Source of the DNA: Paramecium sonneborni
Lineage: Eukaryota > Ciliophora > Oligohymenophorea > Peniculida > Parameciidae
DNA length: 64,000 bases
NCBI GenBank assembly: GCA_905182985.1
Contig: CAJJDN010000041.1
Location: 224,059 to 288,058, forward strand
Direction: 5' to 3'
The notes beneath the pieces were generated by a model, which was not told the origin of the DNA, ran no database searches, and was given only the letters and a program-made list of their open reading frames with translations. The position numbers and the translations under genes are program-made. Positions 51,703-63,204 of this stretch are shown here, in pieces (positions within the stretch are counted from its first letter, which is position 1; the number at the start of each line of letters is the position of its first letter).

Positions 51703-52668
51703 TCATTGTAGGATTTCTTATAGGATATTTTTTATCAATTTGATACACTCTTCTAATAATTTGTCATAGGATTCATATTAACACTTAACCTTTCTAACAT
51801 TTGGAAATAATTCAATAATTTCAGTAATTTTTTTTGTAAGTCTTTCAATCTTATTGGCAATTAGATCATTTTAATAGATTTATTCATTTGCGATTATATT
51901 ATTAATTAAATCTTAAATTTCCTTATTTTGCAAAGATATCTGATTTGATTAAGTTTTATGTTTTAAATTCAGAGATAATATTACCAGAAAGTGTTATCTA
52001 AAATAAATATCACATATTACATTTAAGCTAAATGCATGATTTTAGTTTGCAATAATTATTAAAATTCTGTTAATTCCTAATCCTTGTTATTTTATACTAT
52101 CCAAGAAACTTCGTATAATTTTTTAATTTTTGATAAATATCCTTATTCAAGTATTAATGTTGGATCAATATTTTTCATTACATCAATAAAATATATTTAT
52201 TCTTCAAGAAACTTTTTAACAACTTCATGATTTGGTAATTGTTTTTTTATATCATTGATATAAATTTAAAATTTCTCCTTTCTTAAATTTAATATCTATT
52301 TATTTTCTTAAAAATAACTTTTAATATAATAAAATCCAGATTCTTTAGCAGGTAGTAATTTTTATATAATTTCAGGATTTTATTTAAATAAATATTCTGA
52401 AAGCAACTCAAAATCTCCGTATCTTCTAAGTACGGTTATATTGCCAGTTGTAATTGGGTAGTAATAATGAGAATTTTAATAAACAGGATCATTGACTAAA
52501 ATAACTTAAGAAATTTCTTATTATTATTCTGCAAGTAGATTAAAGATAGTCTTATTAGATGAACTATCTTAGAGTATATCCTTCATTCGATTATTTATCA
52601 TGGCTTCAATAACTTGAGCTAAATAGTGATTAAAAAGAAATACAATTGAGGAGATTATCCATTTGCAT
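51703..52668 (-). CDS. Helical hypothetical protein
   Basis: 305 aa; introns 52619-52643 (25 nt) and 51998-52020 (23 nt) give an exact codon count. Mostly helical with hydrophobic and charged alternation (NKTIFNLLAEQQQEISQVIL; EVVKKFLEEQIYFIDVMKNI; ANKIERLTKKITEIIELFPN). There is one distinctive stretch, NSHYYYPITTGNITVLRRYG. No family is recognised. It is encoded 49 bp downstream of the Rab6-like gene on the same strand. Confidence 0.65.
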
Positions 52669-52717
52669 TCTATTAATTGTTATATATATATATTAATTAA
52701 TAGGGCAAAATATTATT

Positions 52718-53438
52718 TCATTAAGATTTAGCACAACATTGATTATTTTTAGTTGCTGAAGGTTTTTATAATTATTTAAATCCATTTTGATCTAAATGAA
52801 CAGGTCTTCTATTAGAAGGTACTGTTTGCTGTTCGAATTATGATTAATTTACTATGAAATATTTGAAAAAGATTACCTTATGATTATGTAATTAAAAGAG
52901 AATGATCAGTGGGTAAAGCTAAGCAAATTTATTCCATAGCTTCTTCAATTCCCTTACCTGTTTTAGCACTAACTTCATAATAAAGTATATCTTTTTTCAT
53001 AGCATAATCTTTAGCTTCTTCTAAACTAACTACTCTTTCTGCATCTATTTTATTTCCTAAAATCACAATTAAAGCTTCATTGCCTCTTGTCTATTTAACT
53101 TCTTTAAACCATCTATCCAAACTTTCGAATGAATGTCTAGCTAAATATATAAAAATTTATGTACATGTTACATCAAAAACAATTACAGCGCATTAGGCAT
53201 CTCTAACATATCCTGGAATCAATGAATAAAATCTTTCTTATCCTGCTGTATCCCATAAAAGCAAGCGCATAGTTTTCCCATCTATTGTCATATTCTTACT
53301 GATAAAATCTATTCCAACTGTCGGTTGAGATTTTGGATCAAATGTATTTTAAACAAATCGTTCAATTATACTTGTTTTACCAACGAATGAATTTCCTAAA
53401 AATACTAATTTTTGCTTTTATCTTGCTTCTGATTACAT
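52718..53438 (-). CDS. Rab6-like small GTPase
   Basis: 223 aa; introns 53141-53164 and 52852-52876. All nucleotide-binding motifs are present: GNSFVGKTS (P-loop), effector region SQPTVGIDFISKNM, WDTAGQERF (G3), GNKID (G4) and SAK (G5). The stretch RLLLWDTAGQERFYSLIPGY, with VRDAQCAVIVFDVT, is closest to Rab6, the Golgi retrograde-traffic Rab. The tail ends NNQCCAKSQ: two Cys are present but followed by four residues, not at the very end, so prenylation is plausible but non-standard. Subfamily is less certain than Rab identity. Confidence 0.9.
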
Positions 53439-53928
53439 TATTTTATTTTAGAATTATATTTTTGAAAAAAATAATACTAATTCTTATTTTGTATAATAAA
53501 GAAATAAATTTAAAAAATCATTAACGCTAAAAGATTTAACTTTTCTATTTCATAGTTATAAAATATAGCAATCATAATATTTATATGACTTTAAATTATA
53601 TTAAATAAGAAATTCTTATTTCGATATTGTTTATATTCATTTTAAAACTTGATTGAGTAAATGAAATTTGAATTAATTATTTTCAAATAAAATATTTTAC
53701 TATACTCATAAGATTCTTATTTCATTTTAATTTTATGATTTTAATATTTTCAAATATGTCTCCAATTTTTCTTAATTTTATATAATTAAATTCTTAAATG
53801 AGTATAGGTTAATATTGATATTAATATTCTTCAGAGTTCATCAATTCATATTCAAACATATAATTAAAAGTCAAGCAAAATTAAAAATTGAGAAAAGGTA
53901 TCTAGAATAATAAATTAATTGAGAAAGC
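53439..53928. other. Intergenic, nothing recognised
   Basis: About 490 bp AT-rich spacer with no frame or repeat that I trust. Confidence 0.5.
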
Positions 53929-54608
53929 TCATTAAAAAATCAAAGAAATGCTTTATAGCCATATCTAAAGTTATTTTTAGATCTCATAAAATAAAATTGA
54001 AAATTAGAAGAACTCCAATAAATAATATTATAGGATGTACCCAAAAATGATATTTTGAGCTTTTTTAGTATTATAATTTTTAATAAAGTCTAAGTATTAA
54101 CAATAATTTCTTCTATTTTATTATGACAAAGGTTTTTGATCTAATTTATAATTTGCTACAATGTCAGGATATATTCTAAACAAATTCTCAACGGCATCAT
54201 TCGAGTATCTGCATTGCTCAAATCAAATGAATTTTTTTCATTTAGAATCCATTTAATTATATGACTTATCTCCTTTTAAATATTTGAGTATGTCTAAATC
54301 ATTTTAAAGAGACAAGCAATCATCAAACTGCTTTATCATGAGTATTTATTAAATTATGTCTAATCTTCAAAAGTAATTGCATGTTGAATTTTTGCATATT
54401 CTGTTGAATTCAATTCATCAAAATACTATGAAGTGTAATTCTAATAAATTATAATTTCCTGATTGAATTTCATATTCAAATATTATATGTTATTATTTGA
54501 ATATGTCTTCTAATTTATCTAAAAAATATTATTATTATAGTTGTGAAGTTGATTTAGAATCATTGAATTCACTACCTATTCATATTCTCTATAAACAATA
54601 TCACTCAT
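53929..54608 (-). CDS. Hypothetical protein, exon structure unresolved
   Basis: ATG 54608 opens MSDIVYREYEQVVNSMILNQ and the frame runs to a TGA at 54336-54338. Downstream coding-like stretches lie in another frame (DDCLSLQNDLDILKYLK; NDAVENLFRIYPDIVANYKL; YLDFIKNYNTKKAQNIIFGY) ending at TGA 53929-53931. A 57-nt intron could join the last two, but I found no GT-AG intron to reach them from the first exon. It could be a gene with unusual introns or a decaying one. No family recognised. Confidence 0.4.
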
Positions 54609-55177
54609 TTTAATTAATATACTCTTACAAAACTAAAAATAATATATAAAAATATTAAAATTTAATATGCGGGGATTTTTGAGCCTTGCAAAGACTATTG
54701 TTTATTCATCATCAATCATTAAACCTACATAATAAATTAAAATGCAGTTTCGATTGTACAGAAATATTTATATTTTAGGGCAAATCAACAATTAGCATCA
54801 TAATTCAGGTTGTGTTCCACCATTTAAATTTTGAGATTGATGAATTTATAAGGAGTCAGTTTCAATTCTAAATTGGAAGAAACAGATGGTATTTAATAAT
54901 TATGGATTATTAGAACAAGATTTAGAATCAAACATTTCAAAAATACTTTCAGTAACCCTAAAAAGCAATACTGAGAAGCATCGATTGAAATTCATAACTA
55001 AATGATATCATATTTGGTTTATATCTAAAATTATATAGAAATATAAATTTAACTACATTTTTTTAACTATTTTGAGATTTATATTTAATTTTCTAAATAA
55101 TCCATTTTAGATATTTTTATAAATGAAGGATTTATTAGATTGAAAATAAAATTAATAGATTATTGAAAACATTTTAT
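54609..55177. other. Intergenic, nothing recognised
   Basis: About 570 bp. The minus-strand frame downstream of the CK1 gene stays open here but does not look like protein. Confidence 0.45.
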
Positions 55178-56577
55178 TCATGATTTTTCTAATAAGCTTG
55201 AAGGTTTTAATTCATTCTCAGGATGATGATGACTATGTTAAATAGATAAAATTACATTTCGATGTTTTAACTTTATAATGTATTGTATCTAGTAAACAAA
55301 GTATCAATTACATCATCCTCAGATATGTAATCTTATTTGGAGTCGAAATCATTTACCATATTACTCAATTAATAAGTATTTAAAATTGATTTATTAAAAT
55401 CATCGATTTTGAGTAATTAAATTTAAGATTCATTCTACAAAGATTTCTTTCTATCTTATATGATGTCATGAGTTGAAGGTACTTTTAATGAATTGCTATA
55501 ATTTTGATAGAATTTACTATTTATTTTATTGAGAAATAGGAGTTTTTTCAAACTATTACAAAGAGGTAACATATATAATTGAGTTCTCTTATTTTTTTTG
55601 ATTTAAGTTGTGTGTTTAAGAAATTGTCCAATCATAGATATCATCATAATCAATCTTTCTTGACTATGCCAATTTCCTAAACAACTATATCAAGTAATCA
55701 TAATCAGGATCGCTTTAATATTATAAGGATCTAATATATCTATTTTATATCAATATATCTACTCTAAAGCTTTTGTAAATTCTATTGGCAAATCCAAACA
55801 AATTTCTTAAGGAGTCATTTTAATCTTCTTTTCACCAATTTATCTTTATCGTTCCTTATTATTTTAGCCTAACATATTTTACCATGGCAAAGATCTTTAA
55901 TCTAAATTAATAATTTATTTATACCCATTTATTAATAGAATAGCTATATAAATTATTGATTCTAAATCATCTTTCCTTCCTATTTCATATCCCTTATGAG
56001 CTGCTATGGAAGCATACCTTGTTGTACCTACAAAAGATCTTCCATCTTTAAAAGGACTATATCAAATTTATTCAAATTATTACACATGCTTTAAGTTATT
56101 ATCTCTATACAACTTACTTATCCCATAATCAATAATAAATATCTACTTAGAATGGTACATTATATTTTCTGGTTTTAAATCTCTATGAACTACTGATTTG
56201 TTATGAATTCTCCTAATTACTTAAAATAAGTAATCAATTATTATTAGCACCGTTTTCAATGAGAAATTTCTATACTCCTTTAAATAACCCCCAATATCTT
56301 TACTCAATAACTATTACACTAACACATTTTAATTATTATCTGTTCCACTCCAAATTAATTTAGGTACTCCTTATGTACCCTATAATCTTGTTAATATATG
56401 AATTTCTCTATTCAAAGTTGAACTCTTCTCTTTTTTCTCTATTTTCACTGCTACCATTTAATTCTTTATTATATTCTCTGCCTCAAATACTATTCCATAT
56501 GATCCTGCTGATATTTTTTTCTTTAAACGAAATTCATTGTTAATCACCCTACTATTTGGACTGCTAGGAGAATTCAT
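55178..56577 (-). CDS. Casein kinase 1-like protein kinase
   Basis: 427 aa; introns 56057-56083 (27 nt), 55740-55762 (23 nt), one of 43 nt near 55560 and 55233-55255 (23 nt) give an exact codon count. CK1 landmarks: ISAGSYGIVFEAENI, VAVKIEKKE, HRDLKPENIM, IIDYGISKLY (DYG in place of DFG), then FKDGRSFVGTTRYASIAAHK (CK1 has GTARYAS here instead of APE), GRKDDLESIIYI, and PDYDYLIQLFRKL with DDIYDW closing the fold. The 27-nt intron is a multiple of three and carries an in-frame TGA. The tail of about 110 residues is Ser/Asn-rich with HHHPENELKPSSLLEKS at the end. Confidence 0.9.
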
Positions 56578-57250
56578 TATTTTTATAAATTAAAAAAATA
56601 CAAAAATTTACTAAATTTTTTTATCAAACTTTCTCTCTTTCATATCTATAATAAACTCAAAATATTTTTCTTATATTAATAATCTGTATCACACTCCTTT
56701 ATTTTCATTTGCATATATTTTTATCTATCTTTGTTTGATATATTTATTTTATTTAAAATTTATAAATTGAATTTCTAATAATGAATTAAACAATTTTAAA
56801 AATTACTAAATCTATGTGACACAAATAATAAATTTAACCGATGATTTTGATAAAATTGTAATTATATTGAGTACCTTATATTATCTTTTTTTAAAAACTT
56901 TTATATAATATCAAACATTTAAACAAAATGCAAAAATTAGATTAAATTATATTTGTATTTATTATATATGAAATATTTACTTATTAAAATAAAATCTAAA
57001 AAAGCTATTGCTGATTTTAACAAACTTGATCTTTATTTTTAGATTATTATATTATTATATAATATGATTTTGAATATTACTCAATTAAATATAAAGGGGT
57101 CTAAAACTTACCTATATTAACAGATCAAAAATTAATATTCCTTTTAATATTTTTATTTTAAACAATATATTGGAAATAACTAAATATCATTTATTAAAGA
57201 ATATGTTTAATCTATATAATTTTTCAGAAAAAGCTTGTTGATATTAAAAA
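56578..57250. other. Intergenic with one weak ORF
   Basis: About 670 bp. A frame starting MILNITQLNIKGSKTYLYQQ near 57060 ends at about 57258, overlapping the next ORF. I do not trust it as a gene. Confidence 0.4.
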
Positions 57251-57595
57251 ATGTGTGAGAAGAAATCTCTTTAAGTAAAATAACCCTTGCTTCAATGTTA
57301 TTTGATAGGTCTGTTCATATAGATGTTTTTAAGAATAAATTGTATTACAGATAATAAATAAGTTGAAATTCATTAACGATAACTCTTAAATGATATATCA
57401 TTGTCTTAAAATCAATAAGAAGTATTAAAGATAAGGCAATGTAGTATGAATTTAATTTTTTAATCAGCTTCTTTTACCAATAAAGCAGCATTAATTATAA
57501 TGCCAAAGAAAAGCATTTAATTTTATTGTGAATGCGTTTTATAAGAATTTACTTATATATATTAAACTCAGAGTGCGAAGATTAATCAAGCCTGA
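57251..57595 (+). CDS. Small hypothetical protein with N-terminal hydrophobic segment
   Basis: 114 codons from ATG 57251 to TGA 57593-57595, no intron. MCEKKSLQVKQPLLQCYLIG and the following FIQMFLRINCIT form a hydrophobic stretch that could be a signal anchor. The rest is Gln/Ser/Ile-rich with several Cys (QCSMNL, FYCECVLQEF). No known domain is seen. Composition is protein-like, but the ORF is short and isolated. Confidence 0.4.
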
Positions 57596-58465
57596 CTTTA
57601 TATATGTAAGTTCATTGATTGAGATTCAAACATGCTTTTATTTAAGTAAAAGCTTTTGCTCATAGGATTTTGAGCATTTAATCTACATCTTTCTAATTGT
57701 AAATTCCATTCACTCTATTTTATTGTTATTTAAGGTTTCGGAATCCTTAGGAAATTAGAACTATTCATTTAGTAACTTTTTATTTTTATTTTATTTTTGA
57801 AATTAATCATATTATTTATTTACATTTAAATTATAATTAATCAAATGTAAGTATTATAAAGATGAGTATCAAGGAAATAAAAGCAAACCTTTGATTTTTC
57901 CTTAATCAATTATTTTATTTAATCAATGACTGATTTAATATGTTTTTCAGAATAAATAATTGAGGTTAGAGTTTTCAATTTTTCTCCTTTTTATTTAATG
58001 TTTTTTAGAAAAATTCATTATCTTTCTGAAAATTTACTTTATTTAATCTATTAAATGAGTTGCCAAGAAGGATTAAGCCCTTTATCTAAATTATGGTCAG
58101 AATATTGTTAAAGTGAATTTCTTACTTATTTATTTTCAAATTCATTCATCAATATTTCAAAAAATTATCAGATTTCAGTTCTTAAAACTTTTATTTTAAT
58201 TTTATATGTTATGACATTTTTGTTTGCAATCTGTTTATATTTGTGAATTAAATTTATTTGAGTTATTGATTTAATTGATCACTTTATTATTATTATAAGG
58301 TTTTATAATTTTGGAATTAATCTAGGATAAACTCAGCTTTAGTAGAAACTTCTAATGTTAATTAAGTGTCTTTCATCAATAATAATTTGAAAGTTTAAAC
58401 TTCTTAGTACCGGAAAATTTGTTTAAGGTTAATGAATATTAAATATATTTAATAATATTTCTTAA
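57596..58465. other. Mostly intergenic, one short ORF
   Basis: About 870 bp. The best frame is ATG 58055 to TGA 58244-58246 (63 codons): MSCQEGLSPLSKLWSEYCQS followed by a C-terminal hydrophobic segment. Too short to call. Confidence 0.35.
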
Positions 58466-61400
58466 TCAAACTCTACTACCAAAAATAGAGCTTAAAGGTC
58501 TTCCAAACTAACTTTATTCTTATTCTGCATCAGCATAGGGATCCTCAATGCCTTTTTCTTTTAGAATTTTTTTGAAGTTTTTTATCATAGATTCGTTGGC
58601 TTGTAATGAATTAAGGGCGATTTAAAGTTAATTTTATAATTCTACATTCTTTTGAAATTCAAATGGTTATAATTTTTATTTATCGAAATTAGGGCCTCTT
58701 AAGATTTTACCTTATTTATTGTTTTTTTATGGTAAAGATTATAATCTTGCTTAAGCACTTCCTTATTTATTTATATTTAAAGCTTAAGGTAGAATAGGTT
58801 ATTAGGATTATTACATCAAATCTTCATTCATCATCTCAATGTTTTACTAAATATATTTGTAAATATAAATACTTCTCCAATATTTTTGCCAATTTTAGTT
58901 TATAATACTTTAATTTCTTATTTGTATTTCTCATTTTCTTTTTTGTATTTATCATTTTCAATTTTTAAATTTGATTTTTCTGTTTCATAATCTTTACATT
59001 ATTTTCTAATTTCATTTAATTCATGTATTAATTATTAATTTTCACTTGTTCTTTTATAAATTTCTTTTTCTCTTCTTACCATCATTTTTTCTGTGCTAGA
59101 ATTAATTTAAATGGCACTCTTTTCTAAATGATTAATATGTCTATTCATTTCTTCTATAGAACGAGGATCATTAGAACTCTATTTAATTTCTTATTAAAGC
59201 ACATATCTTTAATATAACTTTGTCATTTCTTTTTTCCATTCCTAAATATATAATAAATTTATTTACTTTATCATCAATATAATGTACACAATTATGAATA
59301 TCTCTTGTAATATTTTAGATAGTATTTTCTTTTTTTTTAGTAGTTTAAATTTATAAATTTAAATCATGAGTAAGAGCATTAGTTTTACTAGTTTCTTCAT
59401 TAATTTTTGAATTTAATTCACTATTAATTTTTAATTATTTAGCAAACTCACTTTCTAATCTAAATAATTCTTCTTTTAATTTTTCAATTTAAGCTTCTTT
59501 AGGTTCTAAAGATTTTTTCATTTCAGTAGTTCTAAAAGATAATACATGTTTAGATTTTTATAAAACATTAATTTTATCTTTGTATTCAGAAATCTTTTTA
59601 TCTTTTTTTTTTAATTAATCATCTTTATCTTCTAAATCTTTACATTAAACATCAATTTTAGTTTCTGCTTCTTTAAGATTTTTTTCTAATAATTAATAAG
59701 CTTACTCTTTATCTTATAATCTCTTATCTAAATTTTCTTTTTCTTATCTTAACTCAGAAACTAATTTTTATTCTTATTTAAATTTGGAATCTTTTTCAGC
59801 TAATAAACATTTAAGTCTATCAATTTCTTTTTTTTATCTATCATTAAGATCTTTAATTTCAAATTCATGATCTTCTTCTTATTATGCTAAAATTTCTTCA
59901 TAAGTAGCTTTCAATTAATCAGCTTAATTTTAATTATTTTCTAAAGCTTTAGCTGTAATTTAGAAATTTTTATAAAATTTTTCTTTTAATTCTTCAATAT
60001 ATGAAGTATGTTTAGATTCAAACTCTTTTGCTTATGCTTAATTTCTTCTTCTTTCTTCCATTAAATCTTATTCCAATTAAAGATATTTTTCATTTTCAAA
60101 TGCTAATTTTCTTTCATATAAATTTTCTAATTCTTCAACAGCTTTTAAATGATTATTTTCAACATTTTTAAATAAATTAGCTGATTCTTTTTCTGCAGCT
60201 GATTTTTAAGCTTTTAATTAATCATAACGAGCAGCCCAAGCAGCAATTTCATTATTCATTTATTTTTCAATTTCTAATTTTTCTTTTTCAACTTTTCTTT
60301 TTTCTTCTTAAACTTTAAAATCAGTTTTTTAATCAAGATCTTATAAATCATTATGAAGTTTTTTCATTTCAGCAATATAAGTTTCAATTTCATTTCTTGA
60401 TACTAATAAAACATCAGCTAAATTTTCATCTACAACACCAGCCTTAGGATTAATTTTATCAATATCATCCATTTATTCTTTAGCTTCAGCTCCAGTTTTT
60501 GAAGCATAGATTTATCCATCATTAGAAATTTCAGATACTTAATATATAAATAAAGCACCATCAGATCCAGTTGAAAATACATATCTACCATCTGGACTAC
60601 ATTTAATTCTAGTTATTTCACCCTAATGAACTGGCATAGTTTCAAAAGCCATTTAATTAAATATATAAGAATATATTTTAATTTATCCATTTTCTGTACC
60701 TCCAATAATTCCAAATTAATTGTATAAGGATTAAATATAAGCTAATTATGTTAATTTTTATTATCCAAGATCATGAAAATGATGATCTTTACCTGTACTT
60801 ATTCCATTCTAAACTATTCTCTATTCTCTAACTATGTATTTAGTATCAATTTTATCTTATTCACTTTTATCTTTAATACTTTCTGTTCCTGCAGCTATTA
60901 ACATTCCAATTGGTGGATCATAAATTAAAGAAGTATATTTATTAGTATTATAAACATAATCCTTTCTTGACCAATCATTTGGACTCCATTCAAATATACT
61001 ACCATCTAATCCACAACTAGCTAAAAATGTATCTTTTATTCCCCAAATCAAATCAGTTATTTAATTACTATGTCCTTTTAAAGTGTGCATGAATTCCATT
61101 GTATATGCATCATATATATTAATATAATAATGATTGCTTTTAGCTCTTGGATATGCTACTGCTAACATATGACCTCCTACACTAAATTTTACTTATGTGC
61201 AACATTTTACAGCCATCTCTTTATATGCACGTAATTCACTATGCAAAACATGGAATATACGTAATTTATCTTAAAAACCTGCTGCTAAATAGTAACCTGT
61301 TGGATGAAATCCTACTGAACATAAAGGTGAAATATCTTAAGTTGTACTTTAATTCTCTTTTGTTCCTAAACCTTATTAATTACCATCATCTCCTAAATAA

Positions 61401-62756
61401 AATTTACGTGCTAATTCACATCTAGGATATGCATAATTCCATATTCTTATTGTGCTATCATATTTGCTTGCTGTAACTATTAGTGGTCTTTACAAACAGA
61501 CATCTAAATGAGTGATTGGAGCATTATGAAATCCATTAAATAAAAAATCAAATTTGACTTCTCTCTTTAAAAATTTTTCATTATTTTTATACGATTCCAA
61601 CACTTCAGTTGAGTTTGGTAATACTTATCCCATTTCTATTGTACAAATATCATTATTAGAAAATGCAACTGCTACTAAATCTTCTTATTTAGTTATATCC
61701 ATACTAACTACTTAACTTTTTCTTTCGCATCTCCATTTCTTTAAGAATTATAAATCCATTACAACTTCAATACCATCTTCTGTTTTTTATTTATCATGAT
61801 CATCACCTCTTATCCATAGTGCAAAGTGACCACTATCTGATCCAACTAAAAATCCTTTTGAAAATGCAATCAAACTAGATACTCCAGGACCTCTTATATC
61901 ATTAAAAGCATTATTTATATATTATCTTACATCATTATCATGAATAATGAAAATTTCAGCTTTATCATTTGCCAAAATCACCTTATTCTCCTCAAACCAT
62001 GCATGATCTGTAAATGTCTATATAGGTGCTAATCTCTTTATTTAATCTGTTAATGATATAAAAGAGTTTTCTTGAACTCTCAATATTTTAAAGTAGTTTT
62101 TCCCACTTACAGCTACCATATGATTATCTTTAGGGGAAATTGATATTCTTGTTAGTTCTTATCCTATTGCAGATAATGCTAAATGTTTCATTCTTATTAA
62201 ATCTACAAATATTAATAAATATTCAGGCGGACCTGTCAAACAAAGTAAAAATCTAATTTAAATTTATATCATAATTATTACCTTGAATCTGTATGTGAAA
62301 ATGCCATACTAATAAATGTTGATGATTTTGTATCTAAATATTTATACGGTTTTTTCTCAGCTTCCATTTTACTTGGATGAGCTTTCAAATTATAAATTAC
62401 TAACTAAGGAACTGTTTCATTTTTCATTTTTTCTGCAACTGCTAATGTCCTAGTAAAATTAAATCATTATTTTATTACCTCTTATTTGGAGCAACAGCCA
62501 TACAAGAAACTATATCAAGATTATCAGATAATCTAATAAATTAAGTATCTGGCTTATCAATAAATTTCTAAGCTATAAATTTACCAACAGGATATAGCAA
62601 TCTCCTTTAATCATCTAATAAATTTATATTAATTCATTATATACCTTCTATTATACTTATGCTGTCTTTAAATTTTGCTGAACATAAACTACCATATGAT
62701 TATATCACATCTAATTTAAGTCTTCTATCTTCATTTCTACGTTTCTTATCATCCAT
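58466..62756 (-). CDS. CFAP57: CFAP57 (WDR65) ciliary WD40/coiled-coil protein
   Basis: 1,383 aa; introns 62615-62644, 62450-62478, 62253-62281, 59242-59266 and 58847-58872 give an exact codon count. CFAP57 is an axonemal adaptor for inner dynein arms. The N-terminal half (to about residue 710) is a double WD40 propeller: FIRLSDNLDIVSCMAVAPNK, RPLIVTASKYDSTIRIWNYA, GFHPTGYYLAAGFQDKLRIF, MHTLKGHSNQITDLIWGIKD, EITRIKCSPDGRYVFSTGSD. The second half is a long coiled coil with conserved AEMKKLHNDLQDLDQKTDFK and AWAARYDQLKAQKSAAEKE. The C-terminus ends GRPLSSIFGSRV. Its start is 27 bp from the divergent small secreted protein. Confidence 0.95.
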
Positions 62757-62783
62757 TTTAAAATAATTAATTATATTATAATT

Positions 62784-63102
62784 ATGAAATTACATATAAT
62801 TCTAACTTTATTCTTCATCTCATCTTTAGCAACAATTGAAAGAGATTTAAATCAAGAAGCACTAGAAGGAGATTGGTCTTATTTTAATTAAAAAGGCCCC
62901 TTTACAATCATTAAATTTGGTACTGACTAAGATTATAAAGATGCTTATCTATTTACAGGATAATTCCTTATTAAATTAGATTGCCTCAATATCTGAAATA
63001 AATCCATTTATTTTTGAAGGCAGATAATTCTATAATGTATTCATACTAAATAGTCCTTACAACATGATACCACAAATTGTATTAAGAAGTTATTAATCTT
63101 GA
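62784..63102 (+). CDS. Small secreted protein with signal peptide, one-base frame problem
   Basis: It starts MKLHIILTLFFISSLATIER, a clear signal peptide cut near SLA-T. The mature part (DWSYFNQKGPFTIIKFGTDQ) stays in frame to TGA about 62996. Protein-like sequence then continues one base over (SEINPFIFEGRQFYNVFILN) to TGA 63100-63102. No GT-AG intron of the right length bridges the two, so a one-base sequence error or an unusual intron is likely. Family not recognised. It is divergent from CFAP57 with 27 bp between start codons. Confidence 0.5.
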
Positions 63103-63204
63103 AAAAATTTTATTTTTTTAAGATATTTAAATGTTAATAATATATTGATTTTTAAATTAGGATATGCAAATAAATTTTCTAATAAGCTGCATATATATTT
63201 AAAT

